Shown: positions 7,814 through 17,529, counted from the first letter of the stretch. The stretch: 33,031 nucleotides of DNA from Candidatus Bipolaricaulota bacterium (GCA_030611415.1 JAUWPW010000010.1:1-33031); one strand, 5' to 3'. Program-made: numbers and translations. The notes: a model not told the origin generated them from the sequence alone.

Positions 7814-8476
7814 TCAGCTCGCCATACCGCACTTCTCGCGTAGTTCTTGCTCATTCTTTATAACGATTCGGAAACGGCTCTTGTCGAGAATTCCTTCGCG
7901 CGCAAAGCGATTAAGGGCAAGGGTTGTGTTCTCACGAGCTGAACCGATCATATCGGCAAGTTCTTTGTGAGTAAGTTGGAGTCTTATCAAGGTTCCATTC
8001 TTTGTTTTCACACCGTATTCGCTTGAAAGCTTCAGCAAGCGTCGAGAAAGGCGAGCCTGAATATCTCTAAACGCGAGGTCTTCCAGGGTATCTTCGCATT
8101 CCTGAAGCCGACGAGCGAAATGGGTAAGCATTGCTTGAAGAAATGGCAGATCGTTCTCGAGCGCCTCAATACACATTGCTTGACTCAGACAGCTGAGTAG
8201 TGTTTCCTCAACCGCAATTGCCAGGTGACGGTGGCTTTTTTCTCCAACAAGGCACATTTCACCGAATATGTCACCGCTATTAATGATAGCGGAAGTGAAT
8301 GTCTTGCCGCTTTCGTCGAGGTAGGCTAATTTCACGAGTCCCTTCTCAACTAAGTAGATTGTATTACTAGGAGAATCGGGTTGATAGATTGTCTCCCCAC
8401 GTTCGAACACAGCTACTCTTCCCTTATGTGTTAGCAGTTGACCAAAGTCAAGTCTCTTCTTAGTGGTGCTAGGCAT
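7814..8476 (-). CDS. Crp/Fnr-family transcriptional regulator
   Basis: The protein has 220 residues. The N-terminal cyclic-nucleotide-binding-like beta roll covers about 15-125 (ERGETIYQPDSPSNTIYLVEKGLVKL, GDIFGEMCLVGE), a long dimer helix about 125-150, and a winged HTH about 165-215 (LTHKELADMIGSARENTTLALNRF). The cAMP-contacting Arg-Ser/Thr of CRP is not present (SHRHLA instead), and there is no N-terminal Cys cluster as in FNR, so the effector is unknown. SD gaggggg precedes the ATG. It lies about 190 nt downstream of the 16S 3' end on the same strand with no obvious terminator between them, so read-through is possible. A half-palindromic TGTGA-type element at 8578-8593 might be its own operator. 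Confidence 0.9.
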   Translation of the reverse strand: MPSTTKKRLDFGQLLTHKGRVAVFERGETIYQPDSPSNTIYLVEKGLVKLAYLDESGKTFTSAIINSGDIFGEMCLVGEKSHRHLAIAVEETLLSCLSQAMCIEALENDLPFLQAMLTHFARRLQECEDTLEDLAFRDIQARLSRRLLKLSSEYGVKTKNGTLIRLQLTHKELADMIGSARENTTLALNRFAREGILDKSRFRIVIKNEQELREKCGMAS

Positions 8477-8624
8477 TGTTTCCCCCTCCGCATATGCACT
8501 GGCTACACTTTAGTCAGGTTTTGAAGCAGTGAGAAGGAAGAAGAAGAACTTATTTGGTATAGTTCCCGTCCCAATTAGGTAACACACGTCACATAAATTA
8601 TTGACAAAGACAGAACAAAAAGGA

Positions 8625-8633
8625 ATAGCGTGG
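8625..8633 (-). other. 16S processing stem, 3' arm
   Basis: Nine bases just outside the 16S 3' end (atagcgtgg on the plus strand) are exactly complementary to nine bases at 10307-10315 just outside the 5' end. Such flanking complements form the RNase III-type stem that loops out pre-16S rRNA. Distances of about 34 and 76 nt from the mature ends are in the usual range. This supports independent processing of this 16S transcript. Confidence 0.6.
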
Positions 8634-8666
8634 CGATATCACCGATGCTGGTCTGTTACTCCCTAA

Positions 8667-10231
<1,565 letters not shown>

Positions 10232-10306
10232 TAAGCTTTCTACTTTTGCTCTTTATAATTCGGTGATACTGTTATTTCTCACAAAAAGAGAGAAAATAAC
10301 GCATTA

Positions 10307-10315
10307 CCACGCTAT
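10307..10315 (-). other. 16S processing stem, 5' arm
   Basis: This is the partner of 8625-8633 (ccacgctat on the plus strand). Next to it, 10271-10300 holds a separate local hairpin (gttatttctc / gagaaaataac with one bulged base) inside the leader. Together they form a structured pre-rRNA leader of about 110 nt between the promoter and the mature 5' end. Confidence 0.55.
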
Positions 10316-10346
10316 CCACTTTTCAATGACCAGCAGATCAAAAGTA

Positions 10347-10375
10347 AGTATACCTTCACAGCCAAGGTATGTCAA
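10347..10375 (-). promoter_or_regulatory. 16S rRNA promoter (sigma70-type)
   Basis: On the minus strand the sequence reads TTGACA (10375-10370), a 17-bp spacer, then TATACT (10352-10347). The -35 box is the perfect consensus and the -10 box has 5 of 6 matches. Predicted start of transcription is near 10340, giving a leader of roughly 110 nt before the mature 16S. The remaining plus-strand sequence between 10376 and 10545 holds the unassigned upstream region of the Nramp-like gene. Confidence 0.85.
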
Positions 10376-10545
10376 GTGGCAGAGTTGTCTCATCTAAACT
10401 AAAGTACTCAAAATCACTTGTGAGCGGAATCATCTCTGCTTTGTAGAGTACGTGGGATAAGGGCAAAGCTCTTGGCGGCCTAGAATAGGGTGCTTGTCTT
10501 AAGGTACTATCTAGGTTCTTCTTTTGGAGGAGCGAGAAACGCAAT

Positions 10546-12045
10546 ATGGAAAAAGAAGAGAGAGAACGAGCAGAGGAAGCTACGCTGAAAGCGTTTGAGG
10601 AGCTAACACCTCCAAGCATGTCTTTGTGGAGTATGCTTGGCCATTTTGGACCAGGATTGATCCTAATGATGACGGGGATAGGCACCAGCCATCTGATCTC
10701 TGCACCTACAGCCGGTGGACGATTTGCGTATGCCCTGCTTTGGTGCTTACCGGTTGCTTACATCTTTAAGTACTATGGCTTCGAAATGGCCTTTCGATTT
10801 ACTGGTGCAACCGGGAGAAGTATGTTGGATGCTTATAGCACTGCGTGGAAAAAGTGGCCTCTTTGGTACATGTTAGTCACTACACTGATACAGTGCGTTG
10901 TAGGCCAGGCGGGAAGGGTGATTGCCGCTGCGGCGGTGCTATACTACCTTTTTACCATATCTGTAGGTATCCCAGTGCCTTTATGGGGATGGGCTTTGCT
11001 GCTGTCTGTAATTGCTTGTAGCATCATTTTGCTGGGGAAGTATGGCATATTTGAGATCCTTACCAAGGTGTTAGCAGGTCTGCTGGTTGTATCAGCTGTC
11101 AGTGTCTTTTTCTTGCGCCCGGCGCCACTATCTGCACTGGGGCATTTCTTTCTTGTTGAAATCCCTGATGGCTCGTGGTTACTCATAGCGGCATTCCTTG
11201 GCCTGTTGCCTACTGGAATCGATGTATCGCTACAGGCTTCCGAATGGGGACAGGCAAAACGCGTAGGTATGGGCAAGGTGAGGGAAATCCTCGAGAAGAA
11301 TGGATCTATTAAGGCCTTTGACCCGTTTGACGGCAAGAGAGATGATTTACGGATTAGCGTATCCGAACTACCCGCAAATGCGCGAGAGTATGCGACAAGA
11401 TGGTTCAAGGTATCTCTATGGGATTTTCGTGTTGGGCACATCATCTCGTTCATAATGGCTGGCATCTTTCTGTTGCTCGCCGCTGTATGGTTATATCCGA
11501 GTGCAGTTGAAGGACAGGCAGTCATTGGCGAGATAGCGAAGATCTTCACCGAGAGCGTTGGTTCGTGGATGATGACGGTATTCCTGCTCGGAGCTTTTGC
11601 GGCGACATTCTCTACAATGTTTAATTATTTTGATGGTTGGCCAAGGATTGTGGGGGCCTGCTGTAGAAATCTGTTCAAGCCTACGGCTAGAATGCAGGGT
11701 ATCTCTAAGGATGAGCTTTCCGATGAACAGCGGAGGTCTTGGTGCTCAGAGTATAATATCTACCGAGCTACGATGATGTTCTCCTTAGTAGCCTCGGTAG
11801 CAGTGATTGCTGGTCTACCCAAGCCGGTGTGGCTGGTGCTCGTAGCTTCTGCTGCTGCTTTCTTTGTGGCTCCCGTAATCTATGCCATGAATCTGTACTT
11901 TTGCTTTAGGATAATAGACAAGGAAGATAAAGTGTTCTATCCCAGTCTTTTCGCACGATATTTTGGCTGGGGAAGCTTTGTAGTATTCAGCGGTCTTACT
12001 GTTATCGTCGTGTTGGCCCGTGTATTTAAGGTTGTAGTTTTCTAG
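10546..12045 (+). CDS. Divergent Nramp-family transporter
   Basis: This 499-residue protein has about eleven hydrophobic helices and the Nramp (PF01566) layout. The first helix starts GPGLILMMTG as in Nramp, but the metal-binding DPGN is replaced by GTSH (46-49). The sixth helix has LPTGID (near 221) instead of the metal-liganding MPH. That puts it in the Nramp-like branch with PxxID in helix 6, whose substrate is not settled. A hydrophilic loop of about 60 residues (near 235-290) is longer than usual. The N-terminal 25 residues are charged and probably cytoplasmic. SD ggagg precedes the ATG. It is divergent from the 16S promoter. Divalent-metal transport of the classical kind should not be assumed. 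Confidence 0.8.
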   Translation: MEKEERERAEEATLKAFEELTPPSMSLWSMLGHFGPGLILMMTGIGTSHLISAPTAGGRFAYALLWCLPVAYIFKYYGFEMAFRFTGATGRSMLDAYSTAWKKWPLWYMLVTTLIQCVVGQAGRVIAAAAVLYYLFTISVGIPVPLWGWALLLSVIACSIILLGKYGIFEILTKVLAGLLVVSAVSVFFLRPAPLSALGHFFLVEIPDGSWLLIAAFLGLLPTGIDVSLQASEWGQAKRVGMGKVREILEKNGSIKAFDPFDGKRDDLRISVSELPANAREYATRWFKVSLWDFRVGHIISFIMAGIFLLLAAVWLYPSAVEGQAVIGEIAKIFTESVGSWMMTVFLLGAFAATFSTMFNYFDGWPRIVGACCRNLFKPTARMQGISKDELSDEQRRSWCSEYNIYRATMMFSLVASVAVIAGLPKPVWLVLVASAAAFFVAPVIYAMNLYFCFRIIDKEDKVFYPSLFARYFGWGSFVVFSGLTVIVVLARVFKVVVF

Positions 12046-12357
12046 CGAATCGTGGTGTATGTCTTCTACCTCAAGCCGAATCGCTCGCTGTCACAAGACC
12101 ATAGGCTTGCTTACCAAGTGATGTAGCTACGGATGATGGCATGCTCTTGGCTATTCGTTGAGCCTGTTGAATTGGTTGGACTAGACGACGAAGACCACAA
12201 CTCTTAAGGGTCTGATCAAGAGGTATGACAATGCAATCAAGAGGGCTGTACAGCAAAGAATCCCTCAACTGCAAGCGCTAGAACACTTACAGGGCGGCTT
12301 CCAGGAACAGATCCTTCTGCCTTTGTTGATCTTGCTAAGAGTACGTAGGTCGCTTTT
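12046..12357 (+). other. Unassigned 312-bp intergenic region
   Basis: No convincing gene. Several short frames on both strands have protein-like composition, such as a roughly 50-codon open plus-strand stretch at the right end and a 67-codon minus-strand frame at 12071-12274. None has a ribosome-binding site or a family I recognise. It could be decayed coding sequence. No terminator with a U-run was found between the converging Nramp-like and DUF47 genes. Confidence 0.5.
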
Positions 12358-13002
12358 CTAGATCCTTCGTTCTGCGAGACTAATCTCTATCAAGTCGGAA
12401 AGGTCTTCGGCACGATCAGAGATCTCGACCAATTCCTGCACGAATTCTCGCACCAGTATCTTTTCAGCCAGCGGGAGATCCATCAAGAATAACTCCCTAA
12501 TAAACTTCCGCTCAATATGATCGATTTCGCTTTCCTGCTTCTCGATTGCCGTAGTATGCGCAGTTACTCCAGCTTTGCTCTTAAGCAGTAACCTGATCGC
12601 CTCTTTCAGATCTGAGAGCATAGCAACCGAGCGTTCGGTAATCTCGATGGCAAGAGGCTTCAGGCTGTCAGGGATTCTGATACATTGCAGAAGTGTGAAA
12701 TCAAGGATTGCCTCAGCTGCATTTGCCAGCCGGTCTGTGTCCTCGATGATTCTCAGGATTTGGCGGCGAGAATGGGGAAGAAGTACCCCTTCCAGGAGCT
12801 CTATCTCCACCTGGCGTCGTGCGTCATCAGCTCTCCCTTCGATCTTGTGCACTTCAAACGCCAACTCACTTGCCTCCTTTGCATCACCTTTTTCTAGGTA
12901 GGCGAGTAGGCAATCGCGAAAGTGATTCAAACACTCTTCTACTAAGGCAAAGTGCTCGAACACTAGCTCCTCAATTCTGCTCTCCTTTTTCCATAACCTC
13001 AC
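12358..13002 (-). CDS. DUF47/PhoU-like protein (Pit-accessory type)
   Basis: The product has 214 residues and is all-helical, with the DUF47 (TIGR00153) pattern: repeated E/D-rich motifs such as EVHKIEGRADDARRQ, IEDTDRLANAAE, EIDHIERKF and EISDRAEDLSDLI, which in PhoU-like proteins bind metal clusters. An in-frame ATG exists at 13035. I chose GTG at 13002 because aaaggaggt lies six bases before it, and the protein then starts at the conserved RLWKKES. The family usually sits next to a Pit phosphate transporter and modulates it. No Pit gene lies in this window, so it is an orphan here. Its promoter (13034-13062) faces the promoter of the EF-G paralogue. Confidence 0.85.
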   Translation of the reverse strand: MRLWKKESRIEELVFEHFALVEECLNHFRDCLLAYLEKGDAKEASELAFEVHKIEGRADDARRQVEIELLEGVLLPHSRRQILRIIEDTDRLANAAEAILDFTLLQCIRIPDSLKPLAIEITERSVAMLSDLKEAIRLLLKSKAGVTAHTTAIEKQESEIDHIERKFIRELFLMDLPLAEKILVREFVQELVEISDRAEDLSDLIEISLAERRI

Positions 13003-13033
13003 GCTTGTACCTCCTTTACCTATCTGTGAATGC

Positions 13034-13062
13034 ATTATCGATCAGTTGTCTTCTAATCGCAA
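13034..13062 (-). promoter_or_regulatory. Promoter of the DUF47 gene
   Basis: The minus strand reads TTGCGA (13062-13057), 17 bp, then GATAAT (13039-13034). Predicted start is near 13027, leaving a 25-nt leader that contains the aaaggaggt ribosome-binding site. It is back-to-back with the promoter at 13067-13095. Confidence 0.6.
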
Positions 13063-13066
13063 ATTG

Positions 13067-13095
13067 TTGTTATACTTGTTATCGGTTGTTATACT
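13067..13095 (+). promoter_or_regulatory. Promoter of the EF-G paralogue/CBS operon
   Basis: TTGTTA (13067-13072), 17-bp spacer, TATACT (13090-13095). The decamer ttgttatact occurs twice, at 13067-13076 and 13086-13095, two helical turns apart (19 bp), so the -35 and -10 regions sit in a direct repeat that could also serve as a regulator site. The leader to the ATG at 13133 is about 30 nt and contains a ggggtgat ribosome-binding site. Confidence 0.6.
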
Positions 13096-13132
13096 GCGAA
13101 GGTATTCTGACATCCTCCAGGGGTGATAATTA

Positions 13133-15100
13133 ATGGCGCAAGAAAAAAACATCTGTTTTATTGGGCACTCTGGTGCTGGTAAATCGACGCTTATTACTTC
13201 GTTGCTGCACAAAAGCGGCATTGAAGGGGAGATTGTGCTCGATTCCTCCGAAGAAGAAAAAATGCACGGTTATTCCATTGATATGGGGATTGCTGCGTGC
13301 ACTTGGAATGGAAAACGAATTACGATGCTTGATACGCCTGGCGGGGATGAGTTCATTGAGGAAATGTATAAAGCTATCCCCGTTGCCGATCTTTGTGTGC
13401 TCACGGTAAATGGGGAAAAGGGCGTAGAGGTTACCACAGAGCGAGGATGGGATCTCAGCGGAGGAAAACAGCTCCCGACGATCGTTTTTGTCAATCACAT
13501 GGACAAAGAAAATGCGAATTTCGATGTGTCATTATCTTCTTTGCGCGATGAACTTGAGGGGAAGTTTATTCCGATCCAGATTCCAATCCGACAGGAACAG
13601 GAATTTGTCGGCATTGTGGATGTGATAGCGAACCGTGCCGTCTACTTTGATGATAAGAGCAAGAAAACTGTTCCTGCTGATTTACAGAAAAAGGTTTCTG
13701 AGGTGAGAAACTCTCTAATAGAGGAAGTTTCCTCTATTGACGACGACCTAATGTTGAAATTCCTAGAAGATGAAGAAATTAGTATTTCTGAGCTTTCTGC
13801 TGGGCTACGCAAGGGTATCGCAGATGGGGCTGTGACGCCAGTTCTGTGTGGGGCAGCCTCAGAAGACAAGGGAGTCAAGCTACTGATGGATGCTCTCATT
13901 GAGCTTGCTCCGGAAACGAAGGAGAACAAGGAGGGTCCTTGTTCTGCGATTGTGTTCAATGTGAGCACTGATCCATATCTTGGTCGACTCAATTATGTGC
14001 GAATTCTACAGGGAACCCTTAAGGAAGGAGAGACTTATTACGATATTTCTAGGAAGGAGAAGATAGAAATTCGTGATTTGCATACATTCGATGGAATCAA
14101 ACAGTCGCCAACTACGCAAGGAGAATCGGGTGAGATTGTTGCAATTGGGAAACTTGAGCGGCTTCGTGTAGGGACAACTATAGCAAGCGAAAAAGACACT
14201 GAGCCTTTTCATCTGGCGGACTTCCCTAAGCCGGTTTATTCGCGTACCCTTGTTCCTAAGAGTCAGGCTGATGTAGGGAAAATGAGTTCGGCAGTGAGGG
14301 AATTAACCACTAGCAAAGTTACGCTGAGATTGGAGCGCGACGCAGTAACTAAGGAAATGATTCTCTGGGGAATGGGTAGTATCCAATTATCGGTGTTCAT
14401 GAGTAGGTTGAAGAACCGGTTTAACGTCTTACTGGATACAAGCCGGCCGCGCATTCCGTATAAAGAGACAATCACAAAGAAAGCAACTGCGAAGTACCGC
14501 CACAAGAAGCAGTCCGGTGGTAGAGGACAGTTCGGTGAGGTGGAGTTACGTATTGAACCAATGCAGCGCGGAAAAGGCTTTGAATTTGTAGACGAAATCA
14601 AGGGAGCAGCTATCCCTGGCCAGTACATCCCCGGCGTTGAGAAGGGAGTAGTAGAAGCAATGGAAGAAGGAAACGTGGCCAAGTATCCCGTAACTGACGT
14701 ATTGGTGGCGGTCTACGATGGAAGTTTTCATCCCGTTGATTCCTCGGACCTAGCATTCAGACTTGCTGCGCGAAATGCCTTCCGTATGGCAATGGATCAG
14801 GCAAAACCATGTCTCCTTGAACCAATTATGAGCTTAGAAGTGCGTATTCCCGATGAGTACACGGGTGATGTGATCAGCGACTTGAACGGACGACGGGGGA
14901 AGATCCTAGGCATGGAACCAGTTGGTCGCGCTACCATTGTTCGAGCAGAGGTTCCGCTGATTGACTCGCAAAGCTATGCCCTTGACCTCAAATCAATTAG
15001 CCAGGGACGAGCAACGTTCCAAATGCAATTCTTGAAGTATCACCAGGTTCCACCAAATCTACAGGAGAAGATCATTAGCCAGAGCAAGGAAACTGAATGA
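13133..15100 (+). CDS. Elongation factor G paralogue (EF-G2-like GTPase)
   Basis: The product has 655 residues, shorter than canonical EF-G (about 700). It has a GTPase domain with P-loop GHSGAGKST (11-19), G3 DTPGG (67-71) and G4 NHMD (121-124), then domains II-V including the domain IV loop SGGRGQFG. In translational EF-G the G3 motif is DTPGH; that His activates the hydrolytic water and here is Gly71. The switch I consensus RGITI is also lost (MHGYSID). This matches EF-G2-type paralogues whose GTP hydrolysis and function are unclear; a canonical fusA is expected elsewhere. SD ggggtgat sets the ATG. Its stop overlaps the start of the CBS gene (atga), so the two are coupled. Confidence 0.85.
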   Translation: MAQEKNICFIGHSGAGKSTLITSLLHKSGIEGEIVLDSSEEEKMHGYSIDMGIAACTWNGKRITMLDTPGGDEFIEEMYKAIPVADLCVLTVNGEKGVEVTTERGWDLSGGKQLPTIVFVNHMDKENANFDVSLSSLRDELEGKFIPIQIPIRQEQEFVGIVDVIANRAVYFDDKSKKTVPADLQKKVSEVRNSLIEEVSSIDDDLMLKFLEDEEISISELSAGLRKGIADGAVTPVLCGAASEDKGVKLLMDALIELAPETKENKEGPCSAIVFNVSTDPYLGRLNYVRILQGTLKEGETYYDISRKEKIEIRDLHTFDGIKQSPTTQGESGEIVAIGKLERLRVGTTIASEKDTEPFHLADFPKPVYSRTLVPKSQADVGKMSSAVRELTTSKVTLRLERDAVTKEMILWGMGSIQLSVFMSRLKNRFNVLLDTSRPRIPYKETITKKATAKYRHKKQSGGRGQFGEVELRIEPMQRGKGFEFVDEIKGAAIPGQYIPGVEKGVVEAMEEGNVAKYPVTDVLVAVYDGSFHPVDSSDLAFRLAARNAFRMAMDQAKPCLLEPIMSLEVRIPDEYTGDVISDLNGRRGKILGMEPVGRATIVRAEVPLIDSQSYALDLKSISQGRATFQMQFLKYHQVPPNLQEKIISQSKETE

Positions 15101-15675
15101 ACGTTGCGTGCTACATGAGACAAGATCCAATTACTGTTCTGGGTACTGCCCCTTTGAGTAAAGCCAGAGAAGTGATGGAAGAAAACGCTCTTGGCATCCT
15201 TCTGGTTGTCTCCGATGAGGGCGAACTGAAAGGCTTTATCACAAGAGGAGCACTGAAACAAGTGCAGGATTGGGAGTTGTCGGTAGAGAAAGCATGTTTT
15301 GAAGCGCGGTTTGCAGTTTCTAAGGATGATACCCTAGAAAAGGCCGCTCTGATCCTCTTAGAGAACCAGCTGGTGCTTCTTCCCGTTGTTGATGGCAAGC
15401 ATTTAGTCGGCATCATTACTCAGGGAGATGTTCTTTTTGCGCTTGCGCGCGGATTGGGCATTGGACTTAAGGGGATTCGGTTTGTCGCGAAAGTGGCCCG
15501 TCTAGATGACTTGTATGGGATCATGAGAGTTCTACACGATAGCAATGTCCACTTGGTGAGCTTTATGCGTGGAAATAAGGAAGGAGCGTACCAAGATATT
15601 ATCTTACGTGTTCAAGAAGTTGCGGATAAGGAAAGGTTACGAGCAAAGCTTGAAGAGGCGCTGCGCCAAGGCTAA
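15097..15675 (+). CDS. CBS-domain pair protein with C-terminal ACT-like region
   Basis: This 192-residue protein has two CBS domains: about 1-60 (MRQDPITVLGTAPLSKAREVM) and about 65-125 (FEARFAVSKDDTLEKAALILLE, LPVVDGKHLVGIITQGDV). A C-terminal segment of about 65 residues has alternating strand/helix pattern reminiscent of an ACT domain. CBS pairs bind adenine nucleotides and act as energy or ligand sensors. Its ATG overlaps the TGA of the EF-G paralogue by four bases, so the two proteins are made together and may act together. No enzyme domain is attached. The ligand is unknown. Confidence 0.85.
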   Translation: MNVACYMRQDPITVLGTAPLSKAREVMEENALGILLVVSDEGELKGFITRGALKQVQDWELSVEKACFEARFAVSKDDTLEKAALILLENQLVLLPVVDGKHLVGIITQGDVLFALARGLGIGLKGIRFVAKVARLDDLYGIMRVLHDSNVHLVSFMRGNKEGAYQDIILRVQEVADKERLRAKLEEALRQG

Positions 15676-15696
15676 ATGCTTAGTATCAGTCTTATC

Positions 15697-15725
15697 TTGA
15701 CACTGTCGAGAGCGTCTAGTACAAT
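15697..15725 (+). promoter_or_regulatory. Promoter of the tRNA-tuf operon
   Basis: TTGACA (15697-15702), 17 bp, TACAAT (15720-15725), a near-consensus sigma70-type promoter. Predicted start is near 15732, 15 nt before the first tRNA. It lies only about 20 bp after the CBS gene stop, so the translation block has its own strong promoter. Confidence 0.85.
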
Positions 15726-15746
15726 AAACGGCTGGTCGAGCCTAAG

Positions 15747-15820
15747 GCCAGCGTAGCTCAATTTGGCAGAGCAACTGATTTGTAATCAGTAGGTTGCCAG
15801 TTCAAGTCTGGCCGCTGGCT
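15747..15820 (+). tRNA. tRNA-Thr (anticodon UGU)
   Basis: Acceptor arm gccagcg pairs with cgctggc, with discriminator T at 15820. The anticodon loop is tttgtaa with anticodon TGT, and the T arm has gttcaag. CCA is not encoded. First of three tRNAs ahead of tuf. Confidence 0.96.
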
Positions 15821-15832
15821 CTTAATGTGTTT

Positions 15833-15915
15833 GGAGGGGTACCGAAGTGGCCAAACGGGACGGACTGTAAATCCGTTGGCAGTCGCCTTCGGGGGTTCAA
15901 ATCCCTCCCCCTCCA
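15833..15915 (+). tRNA. tRNA-Tyr (anticodon GUA)
   Basis: Acceptor ggagggg pairs with cccctcc, discriminator A. The anticodon loop is ctgtaaa, and a long class II variable arm follows, as expected for bacterial tRNA-Tyr. CCA is not encoded. It lies 12 nt after tRNA-Thr(UGU). Confidence 0.96.
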
Positions 15916-15965
15916 AAAGCTGGTAGATGGTAGGGTTTTGGTGTACACTTTTGAGGGCTATGTAA

Positions 15966-16038
15966 GCCCGTGTAGCTCAGGTGGTAGAGCACCCCCTTGG
16001 TAAGGGGGAGGTCATCGGTTCAAATCCGATTGCGGGCT
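15966..16038 (+). tRNA. tRNA-Thr (anticodon GGU)
   Basis: Acceptor gcccgtg pairs with tgcgggc including two G-U pairs, discriminator T. The anticodon stem is ccccc/ggggg with loop ttggtaa. The order Thr-Tyr-Thr before tuf matches the E. coli thrU-tyrU-glyT-thrT-tufB cluster, except that the tRNA-Gly expected between Tyr and the second Thr is absent: only 50 nt separate them. Confidence 0.96.
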
Positions 16039-16139
16039 CATAATGGTAGCAACGGTAGGTTAAAAGTACCTTTCTTTGACGATATTGTTATAATATAATG
16101 GATAAATAAGTATAGTACCACGTTAAGGAGGTTGCAGAA

Positions 16140-17339
16140 GTGGCTAAAGAGAAATTTGAGAGGACTAAGCCGCATGTAAATATAGGGACAATCGGGCACA
16201 TCGATCATGGAAAGACAACGCTGACCTCGGCGATTACCAAAATACTTGCTGCGCAGGGGAAAAAGGCAAAGCCTCTGGAATTTGAGGATATTGATAATGC
16301 TCCTGAAGAGAAGGAGCGTGGGATTACAATTAATGTTCGGCATGTTGAATATGAAACCGACCATCGTCACTACGCGCACATTGACTGTCCAGGACACGCT
16401 GATTACATCAAGAACATGATTACTGGTGCTGCTCAAATGGATGGGGCAATTCTAGTTGTTGATGCTTCTGATGGTCCAATGCCTCAGACACGCGAACACC
16501 TTCTTCTTGCGCACCAAGTGAACGTTCCTGCGATTGTCGTGTATTTGAACAAGATTGACCAAGTTGACGATCCGGAATTGATAGATTTAGTCGAGATGGA
16601 GATTCGAGAGCTTCTTTCCGAGTATGAATTCCCAGGTAATGAGATTCCGATTATTCGTGGCTCGGCACTGAAAGCAATGGAAAGTGCCGATCCGAACGCA
16701 GAGGAATGTAAGTCGATTATTGAACTCATGGATGCCGTTGATTCCTATATTCCCTTGCCAGATCGTGAGGAAGACAAGCCTTTCTTGATGCCGGTCGAGG
16801 ATATCTTCTCCATCAAGGGGCGTGGAACGGTGGCTACCGGGCGGGTTGAGCAAGGAAAGATTACACCAGGAATGGAAGTAGAAATCGTTGGCATTCATGA
16901 TAAGGTTGACAAGACGGTTGCCACTAGTTTGGAGATGTTCAATAAGACGCTTGACTATGCAATAGCTGGCGATAACGTGGGAATCTTGTTGAGAGGAATT
17001 GACAAAGATGAGGTTGAGCGTGGACAGGTGGTTGCTGCGCCAAAAACAATCACCCCACACGCCAGATTCGAAGGGGAAGCCTATATCTTAACAAAGGACG
17101 AAGGAGGACGTCATTCTCCGTTCTTTGACGGTTACAAACCACAATTCTTCTTCCGGACAACTGATGTAACTGGAACAATTCACCTTCCAGAGGGAATCGA
17201 GATGGTAATGCCAGGCGATAATGTGAAGATTATCGGCGAACTGATTCACCATGTGGCAATGGATGAAGGGCTGCGATTTGCTATCCGCGAGGGCGGGAAA
17301 ACGGTTGGAGCTGGCGTTGTCACCAAGGTTCTTGAATAA
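16140..17339 (+). CDS. tuf: Elongation factor Tu
   Basis: EF-Tu carries aminoacyl-tRNA to the ribosomal A site as a GTP complex. The protein has 399 residues, full length. G1 is GHIDHGKT (19-26), the switch I segment is [10 protein letters not shown] (56-65), G3 is DCPGHAD (82-88, catalytic His86 present), and G4 is NKID (137-140). Domains II and III follow from about residue 210 ([21 protein letters not shown]). The start is GTG with a strong aaggagg. An A/T-rich stretch with overlapping TATAAT-like hexamers at 16089-16099 lies just upstream, but no well-spaced -35 was found, so a separate tuf promoter remains uncertain. Most likely it is co-transcribed with the three tRNAs. Confidence 0.98.
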   Translation: MAKEKFERTKPHVNIGTIGHIDHGKTTLTSAITKILAAQGKKAKPLEFEDIDNAPEEKERGITINVRHVEYETDHRHYAHIDCPGHADYIKNMITGAAQMDGAILVVDASDGPMPQTREHLLLAHQVNVPAIVVYLNKIDQVDDPELIDLVEMEIRELLSEYEFPGNEIPIIRGSALKAMESADPNAEECKSIIELMDAVDSYIPLPDREEDKPFLMPVEDIFSIKGRGTVATGRVEQGKITPGMEVEIVGIHDKVDKTVATSLEMFNKTLDYAIAGDNVGILLRGIDKDEVERGQVVAAPKTITPHARFEGEAYILTKDEGGRHSPFFDGYKPQFFFRTTDVTGTIHLPEGIEMVMPGDNVKIIGELIHHVAMDEGLRFAIREGGKTVGAGVVTKVLE

Positions 17340-17348
17340 GTAGACACC

Positions 17349-17513
17349 ATGGCAAAAAAGAGCGACGCGGTTATTCATGTAGCCTTGGCTTGTAGTGAGT
17401 GCAAACATCGTAACTACCACACGAAGCGAAACAAGCGAAACACTCGCGAGAAGCTAAGCCTTAACAGGTACTGTAAGTGGTGTAAGCGACATACACTTCA
17501 CAAAGAGGTTTAA
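17349..17513 (+). CDS. rpmG: Ribosomal protein L33 (zinc form)
   Basis: A 54-residue protein of the large ribosomal subunit. ATG at 17349 is nine bases after the tuf stop. Cys15-x-x-Cys18 and Cys42-x-x-Cys45 form the zinc ribbon of the C+ type of L33. The family patterns ACSECKHRNYHTKRNKRN and NRYCKWCKRHT are both recognisable. Position between tuf and tRNA-Trp/secE is the ancestral one. Confidence 0.95.
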   Translation: MAKKSDAVIHVALACSECKHRNYHTKRNKRNTREKLSLNRYCKWCKRHTLHKEV

Positions 17514-17529
17514 CAAGTTACACTTGACT

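Noticed and set aside
8578-8593. Crp-type operator upstream of the Crp/Fnr gene
   Set aside because: One half-site is TGTGA, but the other matches only 3 of 5 positions and no well-placed promoter was found; kept as a remark only.
8601-8629. TTGACA on the plus strand just after the 16S gene
   Set aside because: The hexamer at 17-bp spacing matches the -10 consensus at only 3 of 6 positions, and the promoter would read into the antisense of 16S.
12071-12274. 67-codon minus-strand frame
   Set aside because: No ribosome-binding site, no recognised family, and no continuity with flanking genes.
15794-16003. 69-codon frame across the tRNA cluster
   Set aside because: It lies over three well-formed tRNA genes.
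16076-16116. Separate tuf promoter (TTGACG with TATAAT-like hexamers)
   Set aside because: The spacer is 12 bp to the best -10 and longer than 25 bp to the next; A/T-richness alone is not enough.
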